Positions 50,597 to 59,516 of a DNA stretch of 64,000 nucleotides are shown piece by piece. Both the position numbers and the translations under genes were made by a program. Under the pieces are notes generated by a model, which was not told where the DNA came from, made no database searches, and saw only the letters and a list, made by a program, of their open reading frames with translations. Source of the DNA: Paraburkholderia sacchari (GTDB lineage Bacteria > Pseudomonadota > Gammaproteobacteria > Burkholderiales > Burkholderiaceae); NCBI RefSeq assembly GCF_000785435.2, contig NZ_JTDB02000017.1, positions 1 through 64,000 of the forward strand. Direction: 5' to 3'. Each line of letters opens with the position of its first letter. Position 1 is the first letter of the stretch.

Positions 50597-52366
50597 ATGG
50601 CTCGCATTGTCCCCGACGACTGGCAGCATCTGGAAGCAACCGGCGCGGCCGCGCGCGAACGCGAGACGCTCGCGCTGTTCGAGCGCGGTCTGCCCGCTGG
50701 CTACACGGTCTATCACGGCGTGCACTGGACGCGCATCGTGGAAGGGTTCTCCGTATTCGGCGAAGCGGACTTCGTGATCGTGAGCCCGTCTGGGCGCGCG
50801 CTGATCGTCGAGCAAAAAACCGGTTTCCTGCGCGAGACGAAAAACGGTCTCGTGAAAGCGTATCTGCAAACCGAACGCAATGTCGCGGTCGGGCTCGCGC
50901 GCACGGTGGAGCGTTTGCACCGGCGCTTCACGGCGGCGTTCGGCGCGGGCAACTACGGTCTCGAAGAACTCTTTTACTGTCCCGACCATGTAGTGCGCGA
51001 GCCGGCGATCGCAGGCGTGCAGCCCTCGCGCATCGTCGACGCCACGCGCAAGTCGCAGCTCGCGGCCATCGTGCGCGAGGCCTTGCCCGCCGACGAGCCG
51101 CGCCTGCCGAGCGCCGCGAAGATCCATCATTTTCTCGCCGACGAACTTTCGCTCACGCCGGACGCCAGCGCGCTGGTGGGCGCGGCGGGCACGCTCGTCA
51201 CGCGTCTCGCGGGCGGGCTCGCCAGCTGGGCGCGGCGTCTCGAGTTCGAGCCGTTTCGCCTGCGCGTGATCGGCACGGCGGGCTCGGGCAAGACGCAGCT
51301 CGCGCTGCAGGTGATGAAGGACGCCGTCGCGCGCGGCGCGCGAACGCTCTATGTGTGCTTCAACCGGCCGCTTGCCGATCACATTGCGAAGGTCGCGCCG
51401 CCCGAAGCGAAAGTGGCCAACTACCATCAGCTATGCGACTGGGTTTTGCGCGACAGCGGCCACGTGCCCGACTTCGAGGGCGCCAATGTCTTCGACGAAC
51501 TGGAACGGCATTTCGCACAGACGCCCGTCGACGCGCGCTGGCAGTTCGACGTGGTGATCGTCGACGAGGGCCAGGATTTCCAGCCGGCATGGGTCGATGC
51601 GCTCGCGCGGCTGTTGCGTCCCGGCGCGGCGTGGTGGTGGCTCGAAGACCCGTTGCAGAACCTCTATGTGCGCGAGCCCGTGGCCTTGCCCGGCTGGACC
51701 GTGCTGCGCGAGACCACCAATTACCGCAGTCCGCGCGATATTCTCGCGTTCCTGCGCGAGGCGGCGGCAGAGGCCGCGCCCGCGCTCGCGCAACTGGTTG
51801 CGGGCAGCCCGTTCGACGGTTCCGAGGTCACGTTTGCCATATGGGAAGGCCGGGACGAGCCGGACGAGCGGGACGAGCGGGAAGAGCGCGCCGCGCAGGG
51901 CGCTGCACTCGCGCAGGAGAGCGCCGTGGTGGTGGCGACCAAGCGTGCCATCACGCAGGCGCTCTCGTTCGGCTTTCGCAAGCAGGACATCGTGGTGCTG
52001 TCGTTCCGGGGCCGCGAGCACTCGCACTTCACGGCGCTCGACCATCTGGGACCGCATCGGCTGCGCAGCTTCACGGGGCAATACGATCTGTTCGGCAATC
52101 CGCAGTATCGCGACGGCGACGTGCTGCTCGATTCGATCTATCGCTTCAAGGGACAGTCGGCGCCCTGCGTGATCCTCACCGATGTCGACTTCGAGACGCT
52201 CGACGAGCGCGCCGCGCGCAAGCTCTTCGTGGGCGCGACGCGGGCGACGATGAAGCTGATCGTGGTGGCCTCGGCGCGCGCCGCACGGGCGATGGGGCAT
52301 GACCCGGCGGCGGCGTCCGCCGGGCGCGCCGGGCCGGGCGGGAAGCGCGAGGCACGCGCGCAATAG
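50597..52366 (+). CDS. NERD-like nuclease domain fused to a UvrD/PcrA-type SF1 helicase
   Basis: A 589-residue protein. The N-terminal part (about 20-190) resembles NERD/PD-(D/E)xK nucleases, with GEADFVIVSPSGRALIVEQKTG giving the acidic and Glu-x-Lys positions. From about 220 there is a superfamily 1 helicase: Walker A GTAGSGKTQLAL, Walker B VIVDEGQDFQPAW, motif III WWLEDPLQNLY, motif VI-like RKLFVGATRA. The middle carries a charged DEPDERDEREE run. ATG 50597 begins MARIVPDDW. It probably unwinds and processes DNA; a role in repair or defence is possible but no defence genes adjoin it. Confidence 0.8.
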   Translation: MARIVPDDWQHLEATGAAARERETLALFERGLPAGYTVYHGVHWTRIVEGFSVFGEADFVIVSPSGRALIVEQKTGFLRETKNGLVKAYLQTERNVAVGLARTVERLHRRFTAAFGAGNYGLEELFYCPDHVVREPAIAGVQPSRIVDATRKSQLAAIVREALPADEPRLPSAAKIHHFLADELSLTPDASALVGAAGTLVTRLAGGLASWARRLEFEPFRLRVIGTAGSGKTQLALQVMKDAVARGARTLYVCFNRPLADHIAKVAPPEAKVANYHQLCDWVLRDSGHVPDFEGANVFDELERHFAQTPVDARWQFDVVIVDEGQDFQPAWVDALARLLRPGAAWWWLEDPLQNLYVREPVALPGWTVLRETTNYRSPRDILAFLREAAAEAAPALAQLVAGSPFDGSEVTFAIWEGRDEPDERDEREERAAQGAALAQESAVVVATKRAITQALSFGFRKQDIVVLSFRGREHSHFTALDHLGPHRLRSFTGQYDLFGNPQYRDGDVLLDSIYRFKGQSAPCVILTDVDFETLDERAARKLFVGATRATMKLIVVASARAARAMGHDPAAASAGRAGPGGKREARAQ

Positions 52367-52439
52367 CGGCGCAGGGAAAAGCAGGCAGCGGCTGTGCGTG
52401 CGAAGGGAACTGAAACAGCGAAACGGAACTGCGCGCGCC

Positions 52440-53387
52440 TCAACCCCAGGCCGAAGCGCCGATCAGCGTACCCACGCGTGCCTGGGCGTTCCACCAGATC
52501 ACGCGCAACAGCGGCGCGAGCCGCGCGATATAGATGGCCTGCACCGGATCGCTTTCGATGAAATGCGTCACGCCGCAGCGCACCGCCGCGGCGGCCTTGT
52601 GCCCAGCCGCGCCCGAAGGCGTGTCGTCGTGCTCGCCCGGCGCGCGCATCATCAGCTCCAGATGCCCGAAGCCGTGCCGGTCGAGCCAGGTCTGGGTGCG
52701 CTCGCGGTCGATCTCGGGGCGTCCCGTGATAATGGCGCGCGCATGCTTCAAGTCGATGTCGGGAATGCGATCGAGCGGCAGCAGCGCATCGCGCTCGGCG
52801 AGCGCCATCTCGAGATCCTCGTCGTAGCGCGAGAGCGGAATGTCGGGCAGGAGAATGCCGTCGAGGTCGATCGCGTAGACCGTGTAGTCGTGATCGTTGG
52901 CCATGCCCGTGCCTTCGCGCGCGCCATCGCGCGTCCAGTCGGCGCGGTAGCGGTCGGTGTAAGCCTGGCGCTCCCACGGGAACAGCGCGAAATAGCCGCT
53001 CGCGTCGATCGAATAGTCGGGGCGCAGGCGGCTCAGGTCGTCATAGGCGCCCGTGAGCGTGCGCACCACGAGGCCGTGTTCGCGCAGGAACGCAATGCAG
53101 TCGACGAGCGTGTGGCCGCGTCCGGCAATGTCCTCGCAAACCAGCACTTTCGAGCCGGGCTCGGGCATGGGCAGCGTGGAATCCCAGCGCACCTCGCGGG
53201 TTTCGCGCGAGTAGCGCAGGAACGCGACGTTCGCGCCGGTTGCGTGCGAGACCATCAGGGCGAGCGGCGCGCCGCCGCGCAGGATGCCGACGACCGCGGC
53301 GAAATCCTCCTCGATCAGCAACGGCTGCAGCGATTCGACCCAATGGTCGAGCTGTTCGTAGGTGAGCGGGACGACGGGTTTGTTCAT
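52440..53387 (-). CDS. Phosphoribosyltransferase fused to a HAD-like domain
   Basis: A 315-residue fusion. The N-terminal half (1-170) is a type I phosphoribosyltransferase: VVGILRGGAPLAL and the PRPP-binding VLVCEDIAGRGHTL. The C-terminal half (about 180-310) is HAD-like: VYAIDLDGILLPDIPL holds the two catalytic aspartates, ARAIITGRPEIDRE the Thr motif, and HFIESDPVQAIYIA the acidic motif. The fused reaction is unknown; removing a phosphate or recycling a nucleotide precursor would fit. ATG 53387 with AAAGGAG nearby is the start. It is divergent from the molybdopterin-fold gene. Confidence 0.82.
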   Translation of the reverse strand: MNKPVVPLTYEQLDHWVESLQPLLIEEDFAAVVGILRGGAPLALMVSHATGANVAFLRYSRETREVRWDSTLPMPEPGSKVLVCEDIAGRGHTLVDCIAFLREHGLVVRTLTGAYDDLSRLRPDYSIDASGYFALFPWERQAYTDRYRADWTRDGAREGTGMANDHDYTVYAIDLDGILLPDIPLSRYDEDLEMALAERDALLPLDRIPDIDLKHARAIITGRPEIDRERTQTWLDRHGFGHLELMMRAPGEHDDTPSGAAGHKAAAAVRCGVTHFIESDPVQAIYIARLAPLLRVIWWNAQARVGTLIGASAWG

Positions 53388-53575
53388 AAAGGAGACAGCT
53401 ATGGCTGGATCAATGTTTGACGATATTATGCCTATGCTGACTGGCTCATGCAGACCGGCACGGGGCGGGCCGCGCGAAGGCACGGGCAGATATAAGCAGG
53501 CAAAAGCGCGCGAAGGGCCGGATCGTAAGACTGTCGCATGACCGCACCATGAATTTGCGCAAGGGGAGCAAAAGC

Positions 53576-54157
53576 ATGCAGGAATCCGTTGGCGGGCAAG
53601 ATGACCGGCAAGAACTCAGGCAAGAATTCCGGCACGCCTCGCGCGAACGCCGGCGCTTCACGGCCGCGCTCGCGGGATGGCTGGCGGCTGTCGCCGTCCC
53701 GCCCCGGCTCGCTCTGGCGGCCCAGGACGACTCGCTCCAGCTCGACGTGAACGGAGCGGTGCGCGCGACCAACAACGCCGCGCACACCGCCTGGCACTTC
53801 ACCGCCGAGGCGCTGCTCAAGCTGCCGCCGCATTCGATCGTGACGTCCACTACCTGGACGCCGCGCTCGACCTTCACGGGCCCGCTGCTCTCGGACGTGC
53901 TGAGCATCGTGGGCGCTTACGGCAGCCAGATCGAGATTCATACCATCGACGACTACACTTGCGTCGTGCCCGTCTCCGACGCCACGCGCTACGGCGCGGT
54001 GCTGGCCTACGAGATGAACGGCAAGCGCCTGAAGGTGAGCAATTTCGGCCCGCTATTCCTGGTCTATCCGCGCGACCAGTTCCCGCAGGAGCTCGACGGC
54101 GCGGCGGGCGACGCCAAGTTCGCCTGGCAGATCGTTTCGATGACCATCAAGCAGTGA
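53576..54157 (+). CDS. Exported molybdopterin-fold protein without the expected catalytic Cys
   Basis: A 193-residue exported protein. RRRFTAALAGWLAAVAVPPRLALAAQ (read in parts) is a signal with a twin-arginine-like RRRF start. The mature part follows the oxidoreductase molybdopterin-binding (sulfite-oxidase-like) fold: LPPHSIVTSTTWTP, FTGPLLSDVLSIVG and TIDDYTCVVP. Where active family members have the molybdenum-binding Cys, this one appears to have Ser/Thr, so it may bind a ligand rather than react. GGGGAG supports ATG 53576 over ATG 53549. It ends seven bases before the hybrid kinase gene, so a sensory partner is likely. Confidence 0.75.
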   Translation: MQESVGGQDDRQELRQEFRHASRERRRFTAALAGWLAAVAVPPRLALAAQDDSLQLDVNGAVRATNNAAHTAWHFTAEALLKLPPHSIVTSTTWTPRSTFTGPLLSDVLSIVGAYGSQIEIHTIDDYTCVVPVSDATRYGAVLAYEMNGKRLKVSNFGPLFLVYPRDQFPQELDGAAGDAKFAWQIVSMTIKQ

Positions 54158-54164
54158 GAAGGTG

Positions 54165-56192
54165 ATGCGACGTCCATTGCGGCGCGTGCTGCATGTGTTG
54201 ATCTGGATGGCCGCGCTGGCCCCCCCAGTGGTGGCCGTGGGCTACCTGCTCTACGCGAACCTGCTCAATCCCAACGAGGTGCAGCGCCTGGCCGGCAACT
54301 ACGACGGCCTCTACTGGGACGCCGCCCAGATGCAGATCGCCTACGCGCGTTTCGAGAGCCAGTTGCTGATCTATGCCGATGGCCTCGACCGCGACCTCGA
54401 CAAGGTGCGGCTGCGCTATGAAGTCCTGCAATCGAAGCTCAACGTGATGAAGGGCTCGACGCACGAGCTCGCGGGCAAGCCTGACCTCATGCGGCGCCAG
54501 CACGACGATCTTGCCGCGATCGATGTTGCCATTGCACCGTTCGACGCCGAGATCGACACGCTCGCCGACAATCCCGAACGCGCCGTGCCCATGCTGATGG
54601 CGCTCGATACGCACTGGACCCAGGTGACCGATCTAGCGCTGAGCCGGCGCTTTGCCGACGTGACCGAGCGCGAAGGCATGCGGCGCGACTTCATCGCCAA
54701 GCGCCGCGATCTGTTCGCGGCGAGCATCGTGCTGCTGATGCTGTCGGCCGCGGCGGCGGCGCTGCTCGTGATGAACGGCTACCGGCGCACGCGCCTGATC
54801 CGGCAGCAGCACGCGGCGCTCGAAGCAGAGGCCCAGGCGAGCAGCGCCGCGCGCGAGGCGAGCATGGCCAAGGACGCGTTTCTCGGCATGATCAGCCACG
54901 AATTGCGCACGCCGCTCCATGCGATCGTGTCGTCGATCGAACTGCTCGGCTTCAACTCGCATTCCGAGGCGGACAGCAAGGTGATCCAGCGGCTCGAAAC
55001 CGCCGCGCGCCAGCTCGAAGCGCAAATGAGGGACCTTACCGACTATGCGCGCCTCGGCGCGGGCAAGCTCGAACTGCGTCAGGAAACGTTCGATGTGCGC
55101 GAGCTTCTACAGTCGATCGTCGACGAAAACGAGCAGGCCGCGCTCGCTCGCGGTCTTGCGTTCGAGCATGCCTGCCATGGCCTGCATCAGACGCTCGTGG
55201 CCGATCCGCATCGCATTCGCCAGATCGCCAACAATCTCGTGACCAACGCGATCCGCTATACCGAGCGCGGCTCGGTGCGCATCGAGTTCATCACTGGCAG
55301 CGCGACGCCAGGCGTGACGACCCCCGGCGGTGTGCCGCCCGACGGAATGCCGCTCAGCGCAGCGACGCCCGCACAAACGTTGGCGATCATCGTGAGCGAC
55401 ACCGGGCCGGGCGTATCCGCCGCGCAGATCCCGCTCATCTTCAAGGAGTTCACGCAACTCGACACCTCGCGCTCGCGCCGTTACGAAGGCGCCGGCATGG
55501 GGCTCGCGATCGTGCGCGGGCTCGTCGATCTGTTCGGCGGCACGATCGACACCGATAGCCGGGTGGGAAAGGGCACGACCTTCACGGTGACGATACCCGT
55601 CGCGGCAGTCGCGGCGCCGCTTGCCGAGGCGGCCGCGCCGCAACCTCATGACATGACCCAGCAGCAGGTGCTGGTCGTGGACGACAACCCGCTCGTGCGC
55701 GAGTCGCTCTGCGAGATGGTCGCGCACATGGGCTACGCGGCGCTCGCCGCGGCTGACACGGACAGCGCGCTGGCCCGCCTCGACGAGGCGCAATGCAAAG
55801 TCGTACTGCTCGATCTGCACATGCCGGGGCGCGACGGCTACGCATTCGTGGCCGAGTTGCAGGCGCGCGAGGGCGCTGGTGGGGACGAAGGCGAGGGCGA
55901 AGGAATAAGCAGCGGCAGCAGCGGCGAGCGCACGCGCGTGATCGCCGTGAGCGCCGACGTGGCTGCGCTCGCGGCCACCGCCGCCGACAGCAGCAATCCG
56001 TTCTTCGACTTGCTGCCCAAGCCGGTGCACTACGAAGTGCTGCGCAAGACGCTGCTGCGCGCGTTCAATGCGCGGCCTGTTCCAGGCGTAGCGGGAGCAG
56101 CGGGCGCGGCCGGCCAGCCAATGTGGCAGACGCAGCGGCCGGCGCAGGATGTATCGGCCGAGGATGTGAGCCGCGGCGTCAGCCTCGATTGA
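54165..56192 (+). CDS. Hybrid sensor histidine kinase with C-terminal receiver
   Basis: A 675-residue membrane kinase. Helix 1 (about 10-33), a periplasmic helical domain (35-183) and helix 2 (about 184-206) precede a DHp domain with His245 in ISHELRTPLHAIVSS. The ATPase domain has the N-box NNLVTNAIRYTERG and GAGMGLAIVRGL. A receiver domain (about 505-635) carries VVDDNPLVRES, phosphoacceptor Asp550 in LLDLHMPG and Lys in LPKPVH. A Gly/Glu-rich insert sits in the receiver near 570-585. GTG 54162 is the alternative start. It is coupled to the upstream molybdopterin-fold gene, and its end overlaps the convergent BetR/receiver gene by 14 bp. Confidence 0.92.
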   Translation: MRRPLRRVLHVLIWMAALAPPVVAVGYLLYANLLNPNEVQRLAGNYDGLYWDAAQMQIAYARFESQLLIYADGLDRDLDKVRLRYEVLQSKLNVMKGSTHELAGKPDLMRRQHDDLAAIDVAIAPFDAEIDTLADNPERAVPMLMALDTHWTQVTDLALSRRFADVTEREGMRRDFIAKRRDLFAASIVLLMLSAAAAALLVMNGYRRTRLIRQQHAALEAEAQASSAAREASMAKDAFLGMISHELRTPLHAIVSSIELLGFNSHSEADSKVIQRLETAARQLEAQMRDLTDYARLGAGKLELRQETFDVRELLQSIVDENEQAALARGLAFEHACHGLHQTLVADPHRIRQIANNLVTNAIRYTERGSVRIEFITGSATPGVTTPGGVPPDGMPLSAATPAQTLAIIVSDTGPGVSAAQIPLIFKEFTQLDTSRSRRYEGAGMGLAIVRGLVDLFGGTIDTDSRVGKGTTFTVTIPVAAVAAPLAEAAAPQPHDMTQQQVLVVDDNPLVRESLCEMVAHMGYAALAAADTDSALARLDEAQCKVVLLDLHMPGRDGYAFVAELQAREGAGGDEGEGEGISSGSSGERTRVIAVSADVAALAATAADSSNPFFDLLPKPVHYEVLRKTLLRAFNARPVPGVAGAAGAAGQPMWQTQRPAQDVSAEDVSRGVSLD

Positions 56193-57033
56193 GCCGCTTG
56201 GAAAGATCGGCGACGAGAATCGCCATGCGCGCGGGTTTTTCGTAGCAGGCCACGTTGTAGTGGCGCACCACCTGGCTGATCTCCGACTCGCTCGCCTTGC
56301 CCGTCAGCAGTTCGCCCGTGAGCACGAAGATGGGTGCGTCGGGGTTCTCGGAGGCGCGCACCTGGCGGATGGCCTCGGCGGAGGTCTGGCTGCCGAACAG
56401 CCAGTCGATCACCACGCCGTCGAACACGTTGTGCTCCAGCGCCTGCTCGAACGCGGCGAGACCATACAGCGCGTGCGCCGCGTAGCCGCTGTGTTCTAGA
56501 TAGTCGCGCAGGTTGTCAGCGGAAGCCTGGTCGTCGTCCACCACGGCGATGAGCGGCTTGTCGGACTCCGCGCGGCGCGGATAGATCTCGATCTTGTGGA
56601 CTTCGCGCGCGTTCTGGTACAGCGCGCCGTCGGGGCGCACCACGCGCCACTGGCCCTGCTTCTCGTAGGCGACGAAGTCCGGGCGGCTGCCCGGCTCCAC
56701 GGGCGCGCCAATCCAGGCCGTGCAGGCGAGTTCCACGGCGCTCACGCACAACAGCGCTTCCTGCGCGCTCGCGCCCACCGTGCCGGGGTCGAGCAGCTGC
56801 GCGCCGAACAGCTGCGCGGCGGGCTCGTCGAACGCTTCGGCGACTTTCTTGATTTGCGCGAGTGTCCACGGGCTGTTGCCGCGCAGCTTGCGATGCCCTT
56901 GCGAAAAGCTCAGATCGAGAATCCGGCACAGCTCCGTCGTTTGCTGACGTTTGCCGATGCCATGACGGCTCATCAATTCGCGGACGCGTTCCGCGACCGC
57001 GGCCGAGTCGGTTGAAGGTTCAACGTTCGACAT
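56179..57033 (-). CDS. BetR-type HTH regulator with C-terminal receiver domain
   Basis: A 284-residue regulator in the reverse of the usual order. The N-terminus (about 10-80) is a BetR-like HTH (AERVRELMSRHGIGKRQQ, FSQGHRKLRGNSPWTLAQIKK). A middle domain of about 70 residues, with two Cys and VAYEKQGQWRVVRPDG, is followed by a receiver (160-284): IAVVDDDQASAD, phosphoacceptor Asp210 in GVVIDWLF, Lys266 in CYEKPAR. It is convergent with the hybrid kinase gene and overlaps it by 14 bp, so it is the probable output partner. Three inverted repeats lie upstream. Confidence 0.88.
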   Translation of the reverse strand: MSNVEPSTDSAAVAERVRELMSRHGIGKRQQTTELCRILDLSFSQGHRKLRGNSPWTLAQIKKVAEAFDEPAAQLFGAQLLDPGTVGASAQEALLCVSAVELACTAWIGAPVEPGSRPDFVAYEKQGQWRVVRPDGALYQNAREVHKIEIYPRRAESDKPLIAVVDDDQASADNLRDYLEHSGYAAHALYGLAAFEQALEHNVFDGVVIDWLFGSQTSAEAIRQVRASENPDAPIFVLTGELLTGKASESEISQVVRHYNVACYEKPARMAILVADLSKRLNRG

Positions 57034-57081
57034 GCTGCAAATGGGGGGGGGATCGAGGGTCAGTGGGCGCTAATTATCTCG

Positions 57082-57166
57082 TGCAGCGACGCTGCATCAA
57101 GAATTAGTAATTCTGACAGAACGCGGGCGCGCGGAATATTCTAAACGCATAATTTTACAATTATGC
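57082..57166. promoter_or_regulatory. Three inverted repeats upstream of the BetR/receiver gene
   Basis: TGCAGC-GAC-GCTGCA (57082-57096), AGAATT-AGT-AATTCT (57100-57114) and GCATAATT-TTAC-AATTATGC (57147-57166) are perfect. The first two are 15 bp long with centres 18 bp apart. They lie 50-135 bp upstream of the start at 57033 in an A/T-rich stretch and may be operators. Confidence 0.5.
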
Positions 57167-57257
57167 AAGCTTTTAATCGACAACATTCGGTGACGAATGA
57201 ATCTGTCGATGCAACGAGCATTCCTGTCCTGAGGCCCCAGCCTGACCTCCTTCCCCC

Positions 57258-58214
57258 TCAAGCCGGCTGCAACCCCTCCAGCAACTGCCGCACGCGAGAC
57301 AGATCGCGATTGATCGCGCTGGCGTCCTCGAACAGCGCCGCGAGCCAGTCGACGAAGATGCGCACGCGCGGCGACACCTGACGCGATTTCACGAACGCCA
57401 CCGAGACCGGCGTGGGCAGCGGCTTCCATTGCGGCAGCACTTCCACGAGCGCGCCGCTCTCGAGATACGGCTGCGCCGCGAGCAGCGGCGGCTGGATCAG
57501 CCCATAGCCCTGCAGCCCGCAGGTGAGGTAGGCGAACTCGTCCGAGACGTGCACGAAGCCGTCCACCTTCACCTTGGTCGCGCTGCCGTCCACTTCGAAA
57601 TCGAACTCGAACGGGCGGCCCGTGAGCGGCGAAAGAAAATTCACCACCGGGTGCCGCGCGAGGTCGTCGAGCGACTGCGGCGCGCCGTGGCGCGCAAGAT
57701 ACGCGGGGCTCGCGCAGGTCACATGTTCGAGCACGCCGAGGCGGCGTGCCGCGAGCCCCGAGTCGGGCAACTCGCCGAGCTGGATGCTGCAATCCACGCC
57801 TTCGCCGACGAGGTCGACATTGCGCAGGCTCACGCCGATCACGAGATCGATTTGCGGATAGCGCGCGTGAAAGTCGTCGAGCGCGGGCAGCACGATCGCG
57901 TTGGCGATCAGGCCCGGCATCTCCACGCGCAGGCGGCCGCCGATCGCGCTGGGCGATTGGCGCACGCTCGCTTCGGCATCGTCGATGTCGGCGAGGATGC
58001 GCGCGGCGCGCTCGTAGTACGCCGCGCCTTCGGACGTGAGCGAAAGACGGCGCGTCGTGCGCACGAGCAATTGCGTGCCGAGCAGCGCCTCGAGGTTCTG
58101 CATCAGCGTGGTCGCGCTGGCGCGCGGCATGTCGAGCGATTGAGCGGCTTTGGTGAAGCTGTTGGTATCGACGATGCGAACGAAGGTGCGCATCGCCTGA
58201 ATGCGGTCGATCAC
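57258..58214 (-). CDS. LysR-family transcriptional regulator
   Basis: A 318-residue LysR regulator of the DsdC/GcvA-like subgroup whose start reads VIDRIQAMRTFVRIVD. The HTH (1-60) has NSFTKAAQSLDMPRASATTLMQ and LLVRTTRRLSLTSEG; the effector domain follows at about 92-300. I use GTG 58214, which has AGGAG seven bases upstream; ATG 58193 would trim the conserved N-terminus. It points away from the ADH gene, with ADH's 3' end 250 bp upstream. The target is unknown. Confidence 0.88.
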   Translation of the reverse strand: MIDRIQAMRTFVRIVDTNSFTKAAQSLDMPRASATTLMQNLEALLGTQLLVRTTRRLSLTSEGAAYYERAARILADIDDAEASVRQSPSAIGGRLRVEMPGLIANAIVLPALDDFHARYPQIDLVIGVSLRNVDLVGEGVDCSIQLGELPDSGLAARRLGVLEHVTCASPAYLARHGAPQSLDDLARHPVVNFLSPLTGRPFEFDFEVDGSATKVKVDGFVHVSDEFAYLTCGLQGYGLIQPPLLAAQPYLESGALVEVLPQWKPLPTPVSVAFVKSRQVSPRVRIFVDWLAALFEDASAINRDLSRVRQLLEGLQPA

Positions 58215-58403
58215 GGGCGAGCTCCTGGTTATCGGGAAAAAGCGGTCTAAAACGGCTGGAACGAAATCCGCGCCACGGCACAAGGCAGCACGAAGCGGCA
58301 CAAAGCGGCTATAGCGGTTTCAGGGCGGCGCGTCTCGCGCGAGGCGGCGCCGCTCGACTACGTGAGGCCGGGAAAAGCAGGCCTGGGTACGAAAGGGCTG
58401 GGT

Positions 58404-58426
58404 GGGCCGTCAGGAACGGACGGCCC
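58404..58426 (-). terminator. Candidate terminator hairpin after the alcohol dehydrogenase gene
   Basis: GGGCCGTC (58404-58411) pairs perfectly with GACGGCCC (58419-58426) around a 7-nt loop, 38 bp past the stop at 58464. The bases beyond it lack a clear U tract, so confidence is low. Confidence 0.35.
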
Positions 58427-58463
58427 GGCGGGAACAGGCGTTTTGTCAGGCGTCAGCGGTTGC

Positions 58464-59516
58464 TTACTGGCGCAGCGAATCGATGTCGATCACGAAGCGG
58501 TATTTCACATCGCTCTTGAGCATGCGCTCATAAGCGTGGTTGATGTCCTGCATCTTGATCATTTCGATATCGGACGTAATGCCATGCTGTCCGCAAAAAT
58601 CCAGCATTTCCTGCGTTTCTGCAATACCGCCGATCAGCGAGCCCGCCAGTCGGCGGCGCTTGAAGATCAGGTTGAACACCTGCGGCGAAGGGTGATCGTG
58701 CTCGGGCGCGCCCACCAGGGTCAGCGTGCCGTCGCGCTTGAGCAGCTCGATGAACGGATTCAGGTCGTGCTGCGCGGCCACCGTGTTGACGATCAGATCG
58801 AAGCTGTTGGCGTGCGCCTGCATCTGCTCCGGGTCTTTCGAAATCACGACTTCGTCGGCGCCGAGTCGTTTGCCGTCTTCGACCTTCGAGGGCGAGGTGG
58901 TGAACAGCACCACGTGCGCGCCCATCGCGTGCGCGAGCTTCACGCCCATGTGGCCGAGGCCGCCGAGCCCCACGATGCCGACCTTCTTGCCGGGGCCCGC
59001 GCCCCATGTGCGCAGCGGCGAATACGTGGTGATGCCCGCGCACAGCAGCGGCGCCGCGCCTGCCGGGTCGAGGTTCTCGGGCACGCGCAGCACGAAGGCT
59101 TCGTCCACCACGAGTTGCGTGGAATAGCCGCCGTAAGTGAGCTCGCCGCTCACGCGGTCGATGCCGTTATAGGTGCCGACGAAACCGTTCTCGCAATACT
59201 GTTCGAGGCCTTCCGCGCAGCTCGCGCAAGTGCGGCACGAGTCGACCAGGCAACCGACGCCCACGAGCTCGCCCACCTTGAAGCGCGTGACGCCCTTGCC
59301 CACTTCGGTCACGCGGCCAACGATCTCGTGGCCCGGCACGACCGGGTAGAGCGTGTTGCGCCATTCGTTGCGGGCCTGGTGCAGGTCGGAGTGGCACACG
59401 CCGCAGAACTGCACGTCGATGCGCACGTCGAGTTCGCGCAAATCGCGGCGCTGAAATTCGAACGGGGCGAGCGGCGAGGCGGCGTCGCGGGCGGCATATC
59501 CGTAAGTGGGGTACAT
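58464..59516 (-). CDS. Zn-dependent NAD(P) alcohol dehydrogenase (YahK/CAD-like)
   Basis: A 350-residue medium-chain dehydrogenase. The catalytic zinc site is CGVCHSDLH, GHE in VPGHEIVG, and a later Cys; the structural zinc site holds the cysteines of CRTCASCAEGLEQYC. The Rossmann motif is GIVGLGGLGHMGVKLA. It resembles the YahK/cinnamyl-alcohol branch, NADP-dependent aldehyde reductases with broad substrates. ATG 59516 begins MYPTYGYAA. It is divergent from the AraC regulator at 59781 (264-bp gap), a common pairing in proteobacteria, so aldehyde-induced control by that regulator is inferred. Confidence 0.92.
   Translation of the reverse strand: MYPTYGYAARDAASPLAPFEFQRRDLRELDVRIDVQFCGVCHSDLHQARNEWRNTLYPVVPGHEIVGRVTEVGKGVTRFKVGELVGVGCLVDSCRTCASCAEGLEQYCENGFVGTYNGIDRVSGELTYGGYSTQLVVDEAFVLRVPENLDPAGAAPLLCAGITTYSPLRTWGAGPGKKVGIVGLGGLGHMGVKLAHAMGAHVVLFTTSPSKVEDGKRLGADEVVISKDPEQMQAHANSFDLIVNTVAAQHDLNPFIELLKRDGTLTLVGAPEHDHPSPQVFNLIFKRRRLAGSLIGGIAETQEMLDFCGQHGITSDIEMIKMQDINHAYERMLKSDVKYRFVIDIDSLRQ

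Noticed and set aside
50597..53387. A phage-defence island around the nuclease-helicase
   Set aside because: No restriction, toxin-antitoxin, retron, CBASS or similar gene flanks it.
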